Origin: JAKACA01 sp050010115
GTDB lineage: Bacteria; Actinomycetota; Acidimicrobiia; Acidimicrobiales; Bog-793
Direction of reading: 5' to 3'
DNA: 18,587 nt
Assembly: GCA_050010115.1 (NCBI GenBank)
Contig: JBEKLQ010000084.1
Span: 1 to 18,587 of the forward strand
The notes beneath the pieces were generated by a model. The model was not told the DNA's origin and ran no database searches. It saw only the letters and a program-made list of their open reading frames with translations. A program made the position numbers and the translations under genes. Each line of letters opens with the position of its first letter. Position 1 is the first letter of the stretch. This document shows, piece by piece, positions 1 to 5,921 of this stretch.

Positions 1-246
1 CGCACCCACCTGGCGCCCGAGGCCCCAGGTGATGGTCGACGGAACGAGGAGTAGCAAGAGCGCCACGAAGGTCCGCAGGAACTCGCCATGCAGGTGAGGC
101 GAGATCACCAGGATGAGGACGATCCCGATCGTCAGGCCGAGCAAGCCGCCTGCAAAGGACAGCACCTGCACCGCGGCCCCGAGCCGCAAACCGTGCACGG
201 CCGCGAGCAGCAAGAAGACGAGGAGGATGATGTCGAGCGTGTCCAT
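1..246 (-). CDS. CvpA/MarP-like membrane protein, N-terminal part (cut by window edge)
   Basis: Reading leftwards from an ATG at 246, the frame stays open for 82 codons to the window edge, so only the N-terminus is visible. It is strongly hydrophobic: a first membrane helix at about residues 4-20, a second at about 27-49 and a third at about 58-77. The pattern (short acidic start, helix, Gly-Leu-Arg-Leu-Gly, next helix) resembles the membrane domain of colicin V production proteins and of actinobacterial MarP-type serine proteases. Whether a periplasmic protease domain follows cannot be seen. It starts 35 bp after the pyrE stop on the same strand, so co-transcription with pyrE is likely. No clear ribosome-binding site precedes the ATG. 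The family call is moderate; the existence of the gene is well supported by continuous membrane-type coding. Confidence 0.6.
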   Translation of the reverse strand, partial: MDTLDIILLVFLLLAAVHGLRLGAAVQVLSFAGGLLGLTIGIVLILVISPHLHGEFLRTFVALLLLLVPSTITWGLGRQVGA

Positions 247-281
247 GGCAGGCCGTGGCCGGCGCCTGTTACCGCGTGCCG

Positions 282-887
282 CTACTGGCTGGGCGAGGAG
301 TTGGAGCTCCCGCCTTCGATGGGCTCGATGCCGAGGTCGCGGTAGGTGAGGACTGCGACGTACGGCACCCCGAGCGCCTCGAACGTCGGTGCGATGTCCT
401 CGCCTCGATCGAGGATCGTGCAAGCGGCGACGATCTCGGCACCCGACTCGCGCACAACCTCGATGGCCTCGAACAACGACTTCCCGGTGGACACGGTGTC
501 CTCCATCACGACAGCGCGCACGCCCGGCGACAGCGTCGTGCCCTCGATCCGCTGCTGGCGACCGTGGTCCTTCACTCCTTTGCGCACCGAGTACCAGCCG
601 CGCCCGGTGAGCATGGCCACGGCGTGGGCGACCGGATCAGCGCCCATGGTCATGCCACCGATGACGTCGAACTCGACACCCCTGCGGGCCAAGGCGGCTG
701 CCACGGCACGCCCGGCGAGCTCGAGGTCGGCGCCCCTCGCCACCGCTCGCCGCAGGTCGACGTAGTCACGACTCGTACCGCCCGACGAGAGCGCGAAGGG
801 CTCGTCGCGGCGCTCGTAACCCCTCGTACGGACGAGGGTCAGGAGCTCCTCGGTGAGATCTCGGTCCAGCGTCGCGTTCGAGTCCAT
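282..887 (-). CDS. pyrE: Orotate phosphoribosyltransferase
   Basis: This 201-residue protein should transfer phosphoribose from PRPP to orotate, giving OMP in de novo pyrimidine synthesis in the cytoplasm. The PRPP-binding loop VVMEDTVSTGKS lies at residues 126-137. The flexible catalytic-loop region RKGVKDHG lies at about 102-109 and carries the expected lysines and histidine. Length and motif order fit bacterial PyrE. The frame is open for 52 more codons upstream (to 1043), but that part looks unlike PyrE, so I take the ATG at 887. A TACACT -10-like element ends 10 nt before this ATG, pointing to a very short leader or leaderless transcript. The CvpA-like gene lies 35 bp downstream on the same strand. 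The Ser/Asn-rich last ten residues look like a dispensable tail. Confidence 0.9.
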   Translation of the reverse strand: MDSNATLDRDLTEELLTLVRTRGYERRDEPFALSSGGTSRDYVDLRRAVARGADLELAGRAVAAALARRGVEFDVIGGMTMGADPVAHAVAMLTGRGWYSVRKGVKDHGRQQRIEGTTLSPGVRAVVMEDTVSTGKSLFEAIEVVRESGAEIVAACTILDRGEDIAPTFEALGVPYVAVLTYRDLGIEPIEGGSSNSSPSQ

Positions 888-897
888 AGGCCGGTTG

Positions 898-924
898 AGT
901 GTAGGTCGGCCGCTGCCGTTCCAA
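898..924 (-). promoter_or_regulatory. Candidate sigma70-type promoter of pyrE
   Basis: Read on the minus strand, TTGGAA (924-919) is followed after 15 bp by TACACT (903-898), with the pyrE ATG 10 nt further on. Initiation about 7 nt after the -10 would leave a leader of only a few bases. The spacer is a little short, so the -35 is less certain than the -10. Confidence 0.45.
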
Positions 925-1011
925 TCAGCGGGGAAGCCGCCGCAGATCCAAAAAGCCCCGTGCCCGGGACCGGCTCGGCGGCGACTAGACCTTGTGACCA
1001 TGGGCGGGCAG

Positions 1012-1017
1012 TAACGT
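1012..1017 (+). promoter_or_regulatory. -10-like element of the VIT-type transporter gene
   Basis: TAACGT lies 9 nt before the ATG at 1027, with no Shine-Dalgarno sequence between. This is the spacing expected for a leaderless or nearly leaderless actinobacterial start, and it is the main reason to prefer 1027 over the in-frame ATG at 1081. A convincing -35 was not found; TTGTGA at 992-997 is only 14 bp away. Confidence 0.35.
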
Positions 1018-1026
1018 CCTTTCTCA

Positions 1027-1782
1027 ATGTCACGGCTATCCAACCGGCGTCGGCGCGCTTCGCATCGCCACGAGCCTGGTATGCCGGAGCACCGTCACCG
1101 GGACATGTCCGGAGGCGGGGCAAGGGCGGCCGTGTTCGGGATCAGCGACGGCCTCGTGTCGAACACGTCGCTCGTGCTCGGCATCGCCGGCGCGAGCGCC
1201 GCCACCGGACTGGTCCGCCTCGCCGGCCTGGCAGGGCTGCTCGGCGGGGCGTTCTCCATGGCGGCGGGCGAGTACATCTCCATGCGCGCCCAGAGCGAGC
1301 TCTGGAGGCGGGAGATCGAGATCGAGCGGCGTGAGCTCGAGCGTCGCCCTGAGAGCGAGCGGCGTGAGCTCGCCCACCTCTACGAGAGTCGGGGTATGCC
1401 GGCGGATCTCGCCAGGCGCGTCGCCGAAGAGTTGATGGCCGACCCCGAGACGGCGCTGGAAACCCACGCCCGCGAGGAACTGGGGATCAACCCCAACTCG
1501 ACGGGCAAGCCGATCCAGGCCGCCGTCGTGTCGTTCGCCACGTTCTCGGTCGGTGCGTTGATGCCACTGCTCCCATTCCTGTTCCTGCACAGCTCGACTG
1601 CCACGCTCGGAGCGGTGGCCGTTGCCGGGTTCTCAGCGCTCATCGTCGGTGGGCTCTTGTCGATATTCACGGGCCGCAAGTGGTGGTTCTCGGCGATGCG
1701 CCAGCTCCTGATCTGCGCAGCGGCGGGCGCGGTCACCTACGGCATCGGATCAGCGATCGGCGTCAAGGGGATCGGCGGGTGA
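1027..1782 (+). CDS. VIT1/CCC1-family iron/manganese transporter
   Basis: A 251-residue membrane protein of the VIT1/CCC1 family, which moves Fe(II) or Mn(II) across membranes. The first membrane helix holds the family signature DGLVSN (residues 41-46). A second helix ends in GEYISMRAQSE (about 81-91). A long charged region rich in Glu (about 91-153) corresponds to the cytosolic metal-binding helices between TM2 and TM3. Three more helices follow at about 163-188, 192-213 and 222-246, giving the usual five. The N-terminal 30 residues are unusually rich in Arg and His. ATG 1027 is chosen because of a -10-like element 9 nt upstream; ATG 1081 would remove 18 of these residues. The stop overlaps the next gene's GTG by 4 bp (GTGA). 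Metal choice cannot be read from sequence. Confidence 0.85.
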   Translation: MSRLSNRRRRASHRHEPGMPEHRHRDMSGGGARAAVFGISDGLVSNTSLVLGIAGASAATGLVRLAGLAGLLGGAFSMAAGEYISMRAQSELWRREIEIERRELERRPESERRELAHLYESRGMPADLARRVAEELMADPETALETHAREELGINPNSTGKPIQAAVVSFATFSVGALMPLLPFLFLHSSTATLGAVAVAGFSALIVGGLLSIFTGRKWWFSAMRQLLICAAAGAVTYGIGSAIGVKGIGG

Positions 1783-2381
1783 CCGGGATCCCGGCACGGC
1801 CGGCACGGCCGGCACGGCCGGCACAGGCGACCCTCCGGGCCAGCCAGCGCACCAGCCGCACAGCCCGGGCCGCTCCCACCCTCTACCTCGTCCGTCACGC
1901 CAAGGCCGAGAGCCGCGAGGGATGGGAGGCAGCGGACTCCGAGCGGCCACTCACTCGCCGTGGGCATGAGCAGGCCCGTGTCATCGCCGGCCATCTCGTC
2001 GACCTCGTTGGGCGCAGACCAGCTCGGGTGCTGTCCAGCCCCGCGACCCGGTGCCGCGACACCGTGGTGCCGCTGGCGGCTGCGAGCGGCCTCGACGTGG
2101 TCGAGGCTCGATGGCTCTCCGAGGGATCCGAGCCCGAGCACGCCTTTGACCAGCTGCGCAAGCTCACGGCGCACCTCGACCCGCCGTCGGGCGTAGGCGG
2201 GCCGGTCGTGGCGTGCACGCACGGAGACGTGATCTGGGGCATCCTTGAGCGCTTGGCACGGCTTAGCGTGGACCTCGGTCCCAACCCGGATGCTCCGAAG
2301 GGTGGCGTGTGGATCATCAAGAACGCGGCCGGGGACGCCGTCGACGTGACCTTGTACCGGCCTGACGTGGTGCGCGCGTGA
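1779..2381 (+). CDS. SixA-like histidine phosphatase family protein
   Basis: A cytoplasmic histidine phosphatase (phosphoglycerate-mutase-like) superfamily protein of 200 residues. The RHG signature is LVRHAK, with the phosphohistidine-forming His at about residue 40. The conserved SSPATRCRDT stretch follows at 86-95 and the second catalytic His at about 148 in THGD. The short core and the ERPLTRRGHEQA segment resemble SixA/phosphohistidine phosphatases, but the substrate is unknown. The start is GTG 1779, in a GTGA overlap with the transporter stop; AAGGGG about 9 nt upstream can serve as ribosome-binding site. About 32 residues precede the catalytic domain: a Pro-Ala-Arg repeat and then an Arg/Ser/Thr-rich stretch, not part of the usual fold. 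The stop overlaps the next gene by 4 bp, so all three genes are probably translationally coupled. Confidence 0.8.
   Translation: MTGIPARPARPARPAQATLRASQRTSRTARAAPTLYLVRHAKAESREGWEAADSERPLTRRGHEQARVIAGHLVDLVGRRPARVLSSPATRCRDTVVPLAAASGLDVVEARWLSEGSEPEHAFDQLRKLTAHLDPPSGVGGPVVACTHGDVIWGILERLARLSVDLGPNPDAPKGGVWIIKNAAGDAVDVTLYRPDVVRA
1791..1826 (+). repeat. Four 9-bp tandem units inside the phosphatase N-terminus
   Basis: CCGGCACGG occurs three times back to back (1791-1799, 1800-1808, 1809-1817), followed by a one-base variant, CCGGCACAG, at 1818-1826. The unit is three codons, so copy-number change keeps the frame. It encodes a Pro-Ala-Arg repeat ending in Pro-Ala-Gln. Confidence 0.9.
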
Positions 2382-3058
2382 GCACGGAGACCGTCGCCGG
2401 TGTGCTCGCGCTCGTGGGCGGGGCGGAGTGGCAGGCCGGCTGCGAGTTCGACGCCGAGCTCCTGAAGCGCTCAGGCGGCACCGACGTCGTCGTGCTGCCC
2501 ACCGCAGCGGCGTACGAGCACCCGGAACGTGCCGTGGCGACGGCGCAAGCCTGGTTCGAGGCGCTCGGCGGGGCGGCCACCGGGCTCATGGTGCTCAGCC
2601 ACGCCGACGCATGCCGTGAGGAGAATGCGGATGCGGTGAGGCGGGCGGGTTTCGTGTACTTGTCGGGTGGCTCGCCGCTCCATCTCCGCTCGGTGCTCAA
2701 AGGCTCGGCGGTGCTGGAGGCCTTGGGCGAGGCCTGGCGGCGGGGCGCCGTCGTCGCCGGCTCATCAGCCGGCGCAATGGTCCTGTGCGACCCCATGGTC
2801 GACCCCCGGGGCGGGGCCTTCACGGTCGGGCTCGGCCTCGTGGAGCAGATGGCCGTGGTCCCTCATCACGACTCCGGCGCAGGCCGGCACCTGTGGCGGA
2901 TCCTCGAGCTGGCCCCGGGCGGTGTGCCGGTCGCCGGCATCCCTGAGCGGACGGCTCTCCTCCGGGAGCCGGACGGCACCTGGCGCAGCACCGGGCAGGG
3001 CGAAGTCACCGTCTACCTGGATGGCCGGCAGGGGTCACTGGCAGACCTGCCGGTCTAG
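2378..3058 (+). CDS. Peptidase S51 / cyanophycinase-like family protein
   Basis: A 226-residue protein of the S51 serine peptidase group (peptidase E, cyanophycinase, type-1 glutamine-amidotransferase-like fold). The nucleophile elbow is GSSAGAM at residues 128-134, making Ser130 the likely nucleophile. YLSGGSP at 94-100 is the conserved strand-turn before it. PHHDSG at 162-167 supplies the candidate catalytic His, and Asp142 is a candidate acidic residue. There is no signal peptide, so it should be cytoplasmic. Peptidase E removes N-terminal Asp from dipeptides and cyanophycinase cuts beta-Asp-Arg; which, if either, applies is unclear, and no cyanophycin synthetase is in view. The GTG start overlaps the phosphatase stop (GTGA) with no separate ribosome-binding site, so translation probably depends on coupling. 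The stop is 24 bp from that of a convergent gene. Confidence 0.75.
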   Translation: MSTETVAGVLALVGGAEWQAGCEFDAELLKRSGGTDVVVLPTAAAYEHPERAVATAQAWFEALGGAATGLMVLSHADACREENADAVRRAGFVYLSGGSPLHLRSVLKGSAVLEALGEAWRRGAVVAGSSAGAMVLCDPMVDPRGGAFTVGLGLVEQMAVVPHHDSGAGRHLWRILELAPGGVPVAGIPERTALLREPDGTWRSTGQGEVTVYLDGRQGSLADLPV

Positions 3059-3082
3059 CCCGCCGACCCGCCGGCCTCGGTC

Positions 3083-3637
3083 TCAGGCGGCCTCGGTGAT
3101 CGTCACCGACTCGATGGCGACCTGCTCTTTTGGTTTGCCGCTGCCTGAGCCGATCTTGTCGATGGACGCGAGCACGTCCCGGCCGCTGACCAGCTGGCCG
3201 AAGAGGGAGTACAGCGGAGGAAGGCGCACGCCGTCGGGACCGGAGACCACGAAGAACTGGCTGCCGTTGGTGTTCGGCCCCGCGTTCGCCATGGCGAGCG
3301 ACCCGATCTGATACTTGCCCGGCGTTGGGAGCTCGTCCTCGAACCGGTAGCCGGGGCCGCCGGCGCCGGTGCCCTCGGGGTCGCCTCCCTGGATCATGAA
3401 GCCGGAAATGACCCGGTGGAACACAATCCCCTCGTAGTAGTGATACCGGGCGAGGAAGACGAAGTTGTTCACTGTCCTCGGTGCGGCGATGGCGTCGAGG
3501 GCGAAGACCATCGTGCCCTTCGAGGTGACCATCTCGGCGCTGTAGCGCTTCGAGAGGTCGAGCCCCATCGGCGGCTGGCCGGAGAAGCGCTGCGTCTTCG
3601 GGGCGGAACCGTCCGCCGGCGGGAACTCTGTGGACAC
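3083..3637 (-). CDS. Cytoplasmic cyclophilin-type peptidyl-prolyl isomerase
   Basis: A 184-residue cyclophilin catalysing cis-trans isomerisation of Xaa-Pro bonds. The active-site block FHRVISGFMIQGGD (residues 73-86) holds the catalytic Arg and the Phe and Gln that shape the pocket. NGSQFFVV follows at about 124-131. No signal peptide or membrane helix is present, and there is no cysteine. Residues 5-25 precede the core and match a similar pre-domain in the neighbouring membrane-anchored paralogue. The GTG start at 3637 is fixed by a near-perfect AGGAGGT six nt upstream, which overlaps the stop codon of the upstream paralogue. The two are therefore one transcription unit, 11 bp apart. It ends tail to tail with the S51-like gene. 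Confidence 0.9.
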   Translation of the reverse strand: MSTEFPPADGSAPKTQRFSGQPPMGLDLSKRYSAEMVTSKGTMVFALDAIAAPRTVNNFVFLARYHYYEGIVFHRVISGFMIQGGDPEGTGAGGPGYRFEDELPTPGKYQIGSLAMANAGPNTNGSQFFVVSGPDGVRLPPLYSLFGQLVSGRDVLASIDKIGSGSGKPKEQVAIESVTITEAA

Positions 3638-3643
3638 TTCGTG

Positions 3644-3650
3644 ACCTCCT
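3644..3650 (-). promoter_or_regulatory. Strong Shine-Dalgarno overlapping the upstream stop codon
   Basis: Minus-strand AGGAGGT lies 6 nt before the GTG at 3637 and shares two bases with the TAG (3651-3649) of the upstream cyclophilin gene. It decides the start of the downstream gene and suggests re-initiation by ribosomes finishing the first gene. Confidence 0.85.
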
Positions 3651-4509
3651 AGGCCTTGACCTGCTTGAGGGTGACCTTCAACAGGTACACCTTGACCTTG
3701 GGTGTGCCGCTGGCGGCGCCGTCGGCCCCGATCTTCTCCACGATGTCCATGCCGCTGATGACCTTGCCGAAGTCGGTGTAGTTGGGCTCGCTGTTGAGCG
3801 TCGTCTGGCCGCCAGGGAGGACCACGAAGAACTGGCTGCCGTTCGACGTGGCCTTGCCAGTGTTGGCAACGGCGATGTCGCCGATGTGGTAGCAGTCGGC
3901 CCCCGTGGGAGCTTTGATGCAGCTCTGAGGCGGAGTGTTGCCGGTGTAGGAGTAGCCCGGGAATTGGTGAGGCCCGCCGGTGCCGAGGCCGGTCGGGTCA
4001 CCGCCCTGCACCACGAAACCGGGGATCACCCGGTGGAAGAACGTCCCGTTGTAGTACTGCCAGCCGGTCAGGAAGACGAAGTTGTTGACGGCTGCGTAGG
4101 ACTTGGCGGCGTCCATCTGGACGACGAAGTTCCCGAGCGTCGTGTCGAAGGTGGCATCCCAGACCGAGGTCGTCGTTATGCAGTCCGGCGGTGCTTTCGT
4201 GAACCAGACGACCCGGATGCTCGAGCCCTTCGCCGGCGGACAGGTCGGGGCAACGGCCTTGGTGCTGAGCGGCAACGTCGACGGCGGCGGGAACGTCGAC
4301 GACGTCGTGGTCGAGCTCGTGGTCGTCGCCACCTTCTTCTTCGGACCCCCGCTGGTCTGGATCAACACCACGATTCCGATGATGACGGCAACGAGCACGA
4401 TGGCCGACACCACCCGCCTCAGCGTCGTGCGGCGCTTCCGCTGACGCTGGATGATGGCTTGCTTCTGCGCGCGCAAGGCACGCTGGCGGGCTCGTTTCTC
4501 GCTCGGCAC
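3649..4509 (-). CDS. Membrane-anchored extracytoplasmic cyclophilin-type peptidyl-prolyl isomerase
   Basis: A 286-residue cyclophilin facing outside the membrane. Residues 1-32 are strongly Arg/Lys/Gln-rich. One membrane helix spans about 33-51, followed by a Thr/Ser/Pro linker (about 60-83) that would hold the enzyme off the membrane. The core has FFHRVIPGFVVQGGD at 157-171 and NGSQFFVV at 223-230. There are four cysteines: C90 and C110 flank the pre-domain, and C197 and C206 sit in an insertion absent from the cytoplasmic paralogue; both pairs could form disulfides. The likely role is assisting folding of exported proteins. The start is GTG 4509, with TAGCCT 8 nt upstream and no Shine-Dalgarno, so it may be leaderless. 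The positive-inside rule gives an outside C-terminus. Confidence 0.88.
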   Translation of the reverse strand: MPSEKRARQRALRAQKQAIIQRQRKRRTTLRRVVSAIVLVAVIIGIVVLIQTSGGPKKKVATTTSSTTTSSTFPPPSTLPLSTKAVAPTCPPAKGSSIRVVWFTKAPPDCITTTSVWDATFDTTLGNFVVQMDAAKSYAAVNNFVFLTGWQYYNGTFFHRVIPGFVVQGGDPTGLGTGGPHQFPGYSYTGNTPPQSCIKAPTGADCYHIGDIAVANTGKATSNGSQFFVVLPGGQTTLNSEPNYTDFGKVISGMDIVEKIGADGAASGTPKVKVYLLKVTLKQVKA

Positions 4510-4517
4510 GGTGCGAG

Positions 4518-4523
4518 AGGCTA
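4518..4523 (-). promoter_or_regulatory. -10-like element of the cyclophilin pair
   Basis: Minus-strand TAGCCT (4523-4518) is separated by 8 nt from the GTG at 4509. There is no ribosome-binding site between, consistent with a leaderless transcript. No clear -35 was found. Confidence 0.35.
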
Positions 4524-4582
4524 CCGGGTGGTGGGTGGGTCGCGGAAAGCGGGCACCTTCAGCCCCGATGGCGACCGCCAGG

Positions 4583-4588
4583 TAGCTT
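4583..4588 (+). promoter_or_regulatory. -10-like element of aspartate kinase
   Basis: TAGCTT is followed by 7 nt and then GTG at 4596. The in-frame TTG at 4587 would lie inside this element, which argues for GTG 4596 as the start and for leaderless transcription. AGGTAG at 4580-4585 could instead be read as a weak ribosome-binding site. Confidence 0.4.
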
Positions 4589-4595
4589 GTCGCCA

Positions 4596-5816
4596 GTGAC
4601 CCTCGTCGTGCAGAAATTCGGCGGCACCTCCATCGCCGACGCCGACCGCATCAAGGCGGTCGCCGACCACATCGCCCGCACCGTGCGCGGCGGTGACCAG
4701 GTCGTGGTCGTCGTTAGCGCCATGGGGAAGACCACCGACGACCTGCTACACCTCGCCAACCAGGTGTCGAAGGTCATCCCCGGCCGTGAGATGGACATGC
4801 TTTGGACCGCCGGCGAGCGCATCTCGATGGCCCTCGTCTGCATGGCCCTCGCGGAGCGAGGCGTTCCGGCCGCCTCCTTCACCGGCAGCCAGGCCGGCAT
4901 CATCACCGACGACCTGCACACGAGGGCCCGCATCATCGAGGTCAAGGGTGACCGGATCCGAGAGGCGTTGGCGGCGGGCTCCGTGCCGGTGGTGGCGGGT
5001 TTCCAGGGGGTGTCGACGGGACGCGACGTCACGACGCTCGGGCGGGGCGGGTCGGACACGACGGCGGTGGCCCTGGCCGCGGCGCTCGGCGCTGACCGCT
5101 GCGAGATTTACACCGACGTGTCCGGCGTGTTCTCCGCCGATCCCCGGGTCGTGCCGTCGGCGCGCAAGGTACCCCGCATCTCTTTCGAGGAGATGCTCGA
5201 GATCGCCGCCACCGGTGGGCGGGTGCTCGCCCTGCGATCGGTCGAGTTCGCCCGCAACCACCATGTCACCCTGCTCGTGCGCTCGTCGTTCACCTGGGAG
5301 CCGGGGACCATCGTCACTGAGGAGGATCCGAATATGGAGCAGCCGGTCGTTTCTGCCGTGACCAGCGACACGTCGGCGACCAAGATCACGTTGTCGGGCG
5401 TCGCCGACCGGCCCGGGATCGCCGCCACGCTGTTCCGCGGCCTGGCCGACCGCTCCGTGAACGTCGACATGATCGTCCAGAACGTCTCGCACGACGGGAC
5501 GACGGACATCTCGTTCACCGTCCCGAAGGACGATGTGGCGGCATCGCTGGAGGTCGCCGAGGCGATGCGCCCGTCGCTCGGTGCGGTGTCGGTCATCGCC
5601 GACGAGGACGTGGCGCAGGTGTCGCTCGTGGGCGCCGGGATGAAGACGCACCCGGGGGTGACTGCCACCATGTTCGAAACCCTCGCCGCCGAATCCATCA
5701 ACATCGAGATGATCTCGACGTCTCCGATCCGGATCTCCTGCATGGTCCGTGCGAACCTCGCCGAGAAGGCCGTGCAGGCGCTGCACGAGGCGTTCGGGTT
5801 GGGCGCCGGCGGCTGA
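4596..5816 (+). CDS. lysC: Aspartate kinase (alpha subunit)
   Basis: A 406-residue aspartokinase that phosphorylates aspartate to beta-aspartyl phosphate, the entry step to lysine, threonine, methionine, isoleucine and diaminopimelate. The N-terminal kinase domain begins TLVVQKFGGTS. It continues with the TAGERIS and GRGGSDTTAVALAAALGA blocks and with the TDVSGVFSADPR stretch that closes the nucleotide site. Two ACT domains follow, at about 260-330 and 340-400, each with the Gly-containing ligand-binding turn (DRPGIAATLF and THPGVTATMF). Length and layout match the actinobacterial enzyme that is concertedly inhibited by lysine plus threonine; inhibition here is inferred. GTG 4596 gives the standard N-terminus; TTG 4587 would add three residues. 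An internal ribosome-binding site and ATG probably produce a beta subunit. asd lies 105 bp downstream. Confidence 0.93.
   Translation: MTLVVQKFGGTSIADADRIKAVADHIARTVRGGDQVVVVVSAMGKTTDDLLHLANQVSKVIPGREMDMLWTAGERISMALVCMALAERGVPAASFTGSQAGIITDDLHTRARIIEVKGDRIREALAAGSVPVVAGFQGVSTGRDVTTLGRGGSDTTAVALAAALGADRCEIYTDVSGVFSADPRVVPSARKVPRISFEEMLEIAATGGRVLALRSVEFARNHHVTLLVRSSFTWEPGTIVTEEDPNMEQPVVSAVTSDTSATKITLSGVADRPGIAATLFRGLADRSVNVDMIVQNVSHDGTTDISFTVPKDDVAASLEVAEAMRPSLGAVSVIADEDVAQVSLVGAGMKTHPGVTATMFETLAAESINIEMISTSPIRISCMVRANLAEKAVQALHEAFGLGAGG
5319..5325 (+). promoter_or_regulatory. Internal Shine-Dalgarno within lysC
   Basis: GAGGAGG lies 8 nt before an in-frame ATG at 5334, inside the kinase coding region just ahead of the ACT domains. 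It is far stronger than anything at the gene's own start. It coincides with codons for the linker residues Glu-Glu, so the codon choice may be constrained by initiation. Confidence 0.7.
5334..5816 (+). CDS. Probable aspartate kinase beta subunit (internal in-frame start)
   Basis: The ATG at 5334 is codon 247 of the lysC frame, so the product would be the last 160 residues: both ACT domains without the kinase domain. In Bacillus subtilis and Corynebacterium glutamicum the same arrangement makes an alpha2beta2 enzyme in which the beta chain carries regulatory lysine/threonine sites. The sequence here has the hallmark N-terminus MEQPVVSAVTSDTSATKI and a well-spaced GAGGAGG. I infer the same two-product design. 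Direct proof would need protein-level data. Confidence 0.65.
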   Translation: MEQPVVSAVTSDTSATKITLSGVADRPGIAATLFRGLADRSVNVDMIVQNVSHDGTTDISFTVPKDDVAASLEVAEAMRPSLGAVSVIADEDVAQVSLVGAGMKTHPGVTATMFETLAAESINIEMISTSPIRISCMVRANLAEKAVQALHEAFGLGAGG

Positions 5817-5825
5817 GCCGGCGAC

Positions 5826-5859
5826 GGGCGGGGGCGGGCGGGGCCGGGGCGGGGCCGGG
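5826..5859 (+). other. Run of G tracts (G-quadruplex-capable) between lysC and asd
   Basis: Seven tracts of 3-5 G (5826-5828, 5830-5834, 5836-5838, 5840-5843, 5846-5849, 5851-5854, 5857-5859) are separated by only one or two C. This meets the usual quadruplex pattern on the plus strand, which would also be the RNA strand of any lysC-asd read-through transcript. It sits 51 bp upstream of the asd -10-like element. No conventional terminator was seen in this gap. Confidence 0.6.
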
Positions 5860-5909
5860 TTTCTGGGGAAGCGCGCCGTATCCGCCACGGCCAAAGCCCT
5901 CCTCGCCCC

Positions 5910-5915
5910 TAGAAT
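5910..5915 (+). promoter_or_regulatory. -10 element of asd
   Basis: TAGAAT, one base from the TATAAT consensus, is followed by 6 nt and then the asd ATG. With no Shine-Dalgarno present, asd probably has its own leaderless promoter in addition to any read-through from lysC. No clear -35 lies at the usual distance. Confidence 0.5.
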
Positions 5916-5921
5916 CCGTGC

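Noticed and set aside
888..1043. 52-codon N-terminal extension of pyrE
   Set aside because: Lacks similarity to PyrE, covers the promoter-like TACACT element and overlaps the start of the divergent transporter gene.
3068..3090. CCGCC...GGCGG hairpin between the S51-like gene and the cyclophilin gene
   Set aside because: Only five base pairs with a long loop and no T tract; expected by chance in DNA of this composition.
4587..4595. TTG 4587 as the lysC start
   Set aside because: It would lie within the TAGCTT element and adds three residues not typical of the family; GTG 4596 is preferred, though not proven.
4746..5894. 382-codon open frame on the minus strand opposite lysC
   Set aside because: His/Arg/Gly-rich composition typical of an antisense frame in GC-rich DNA; the plus strand clearly encodes aspartate kinase with all motifs.
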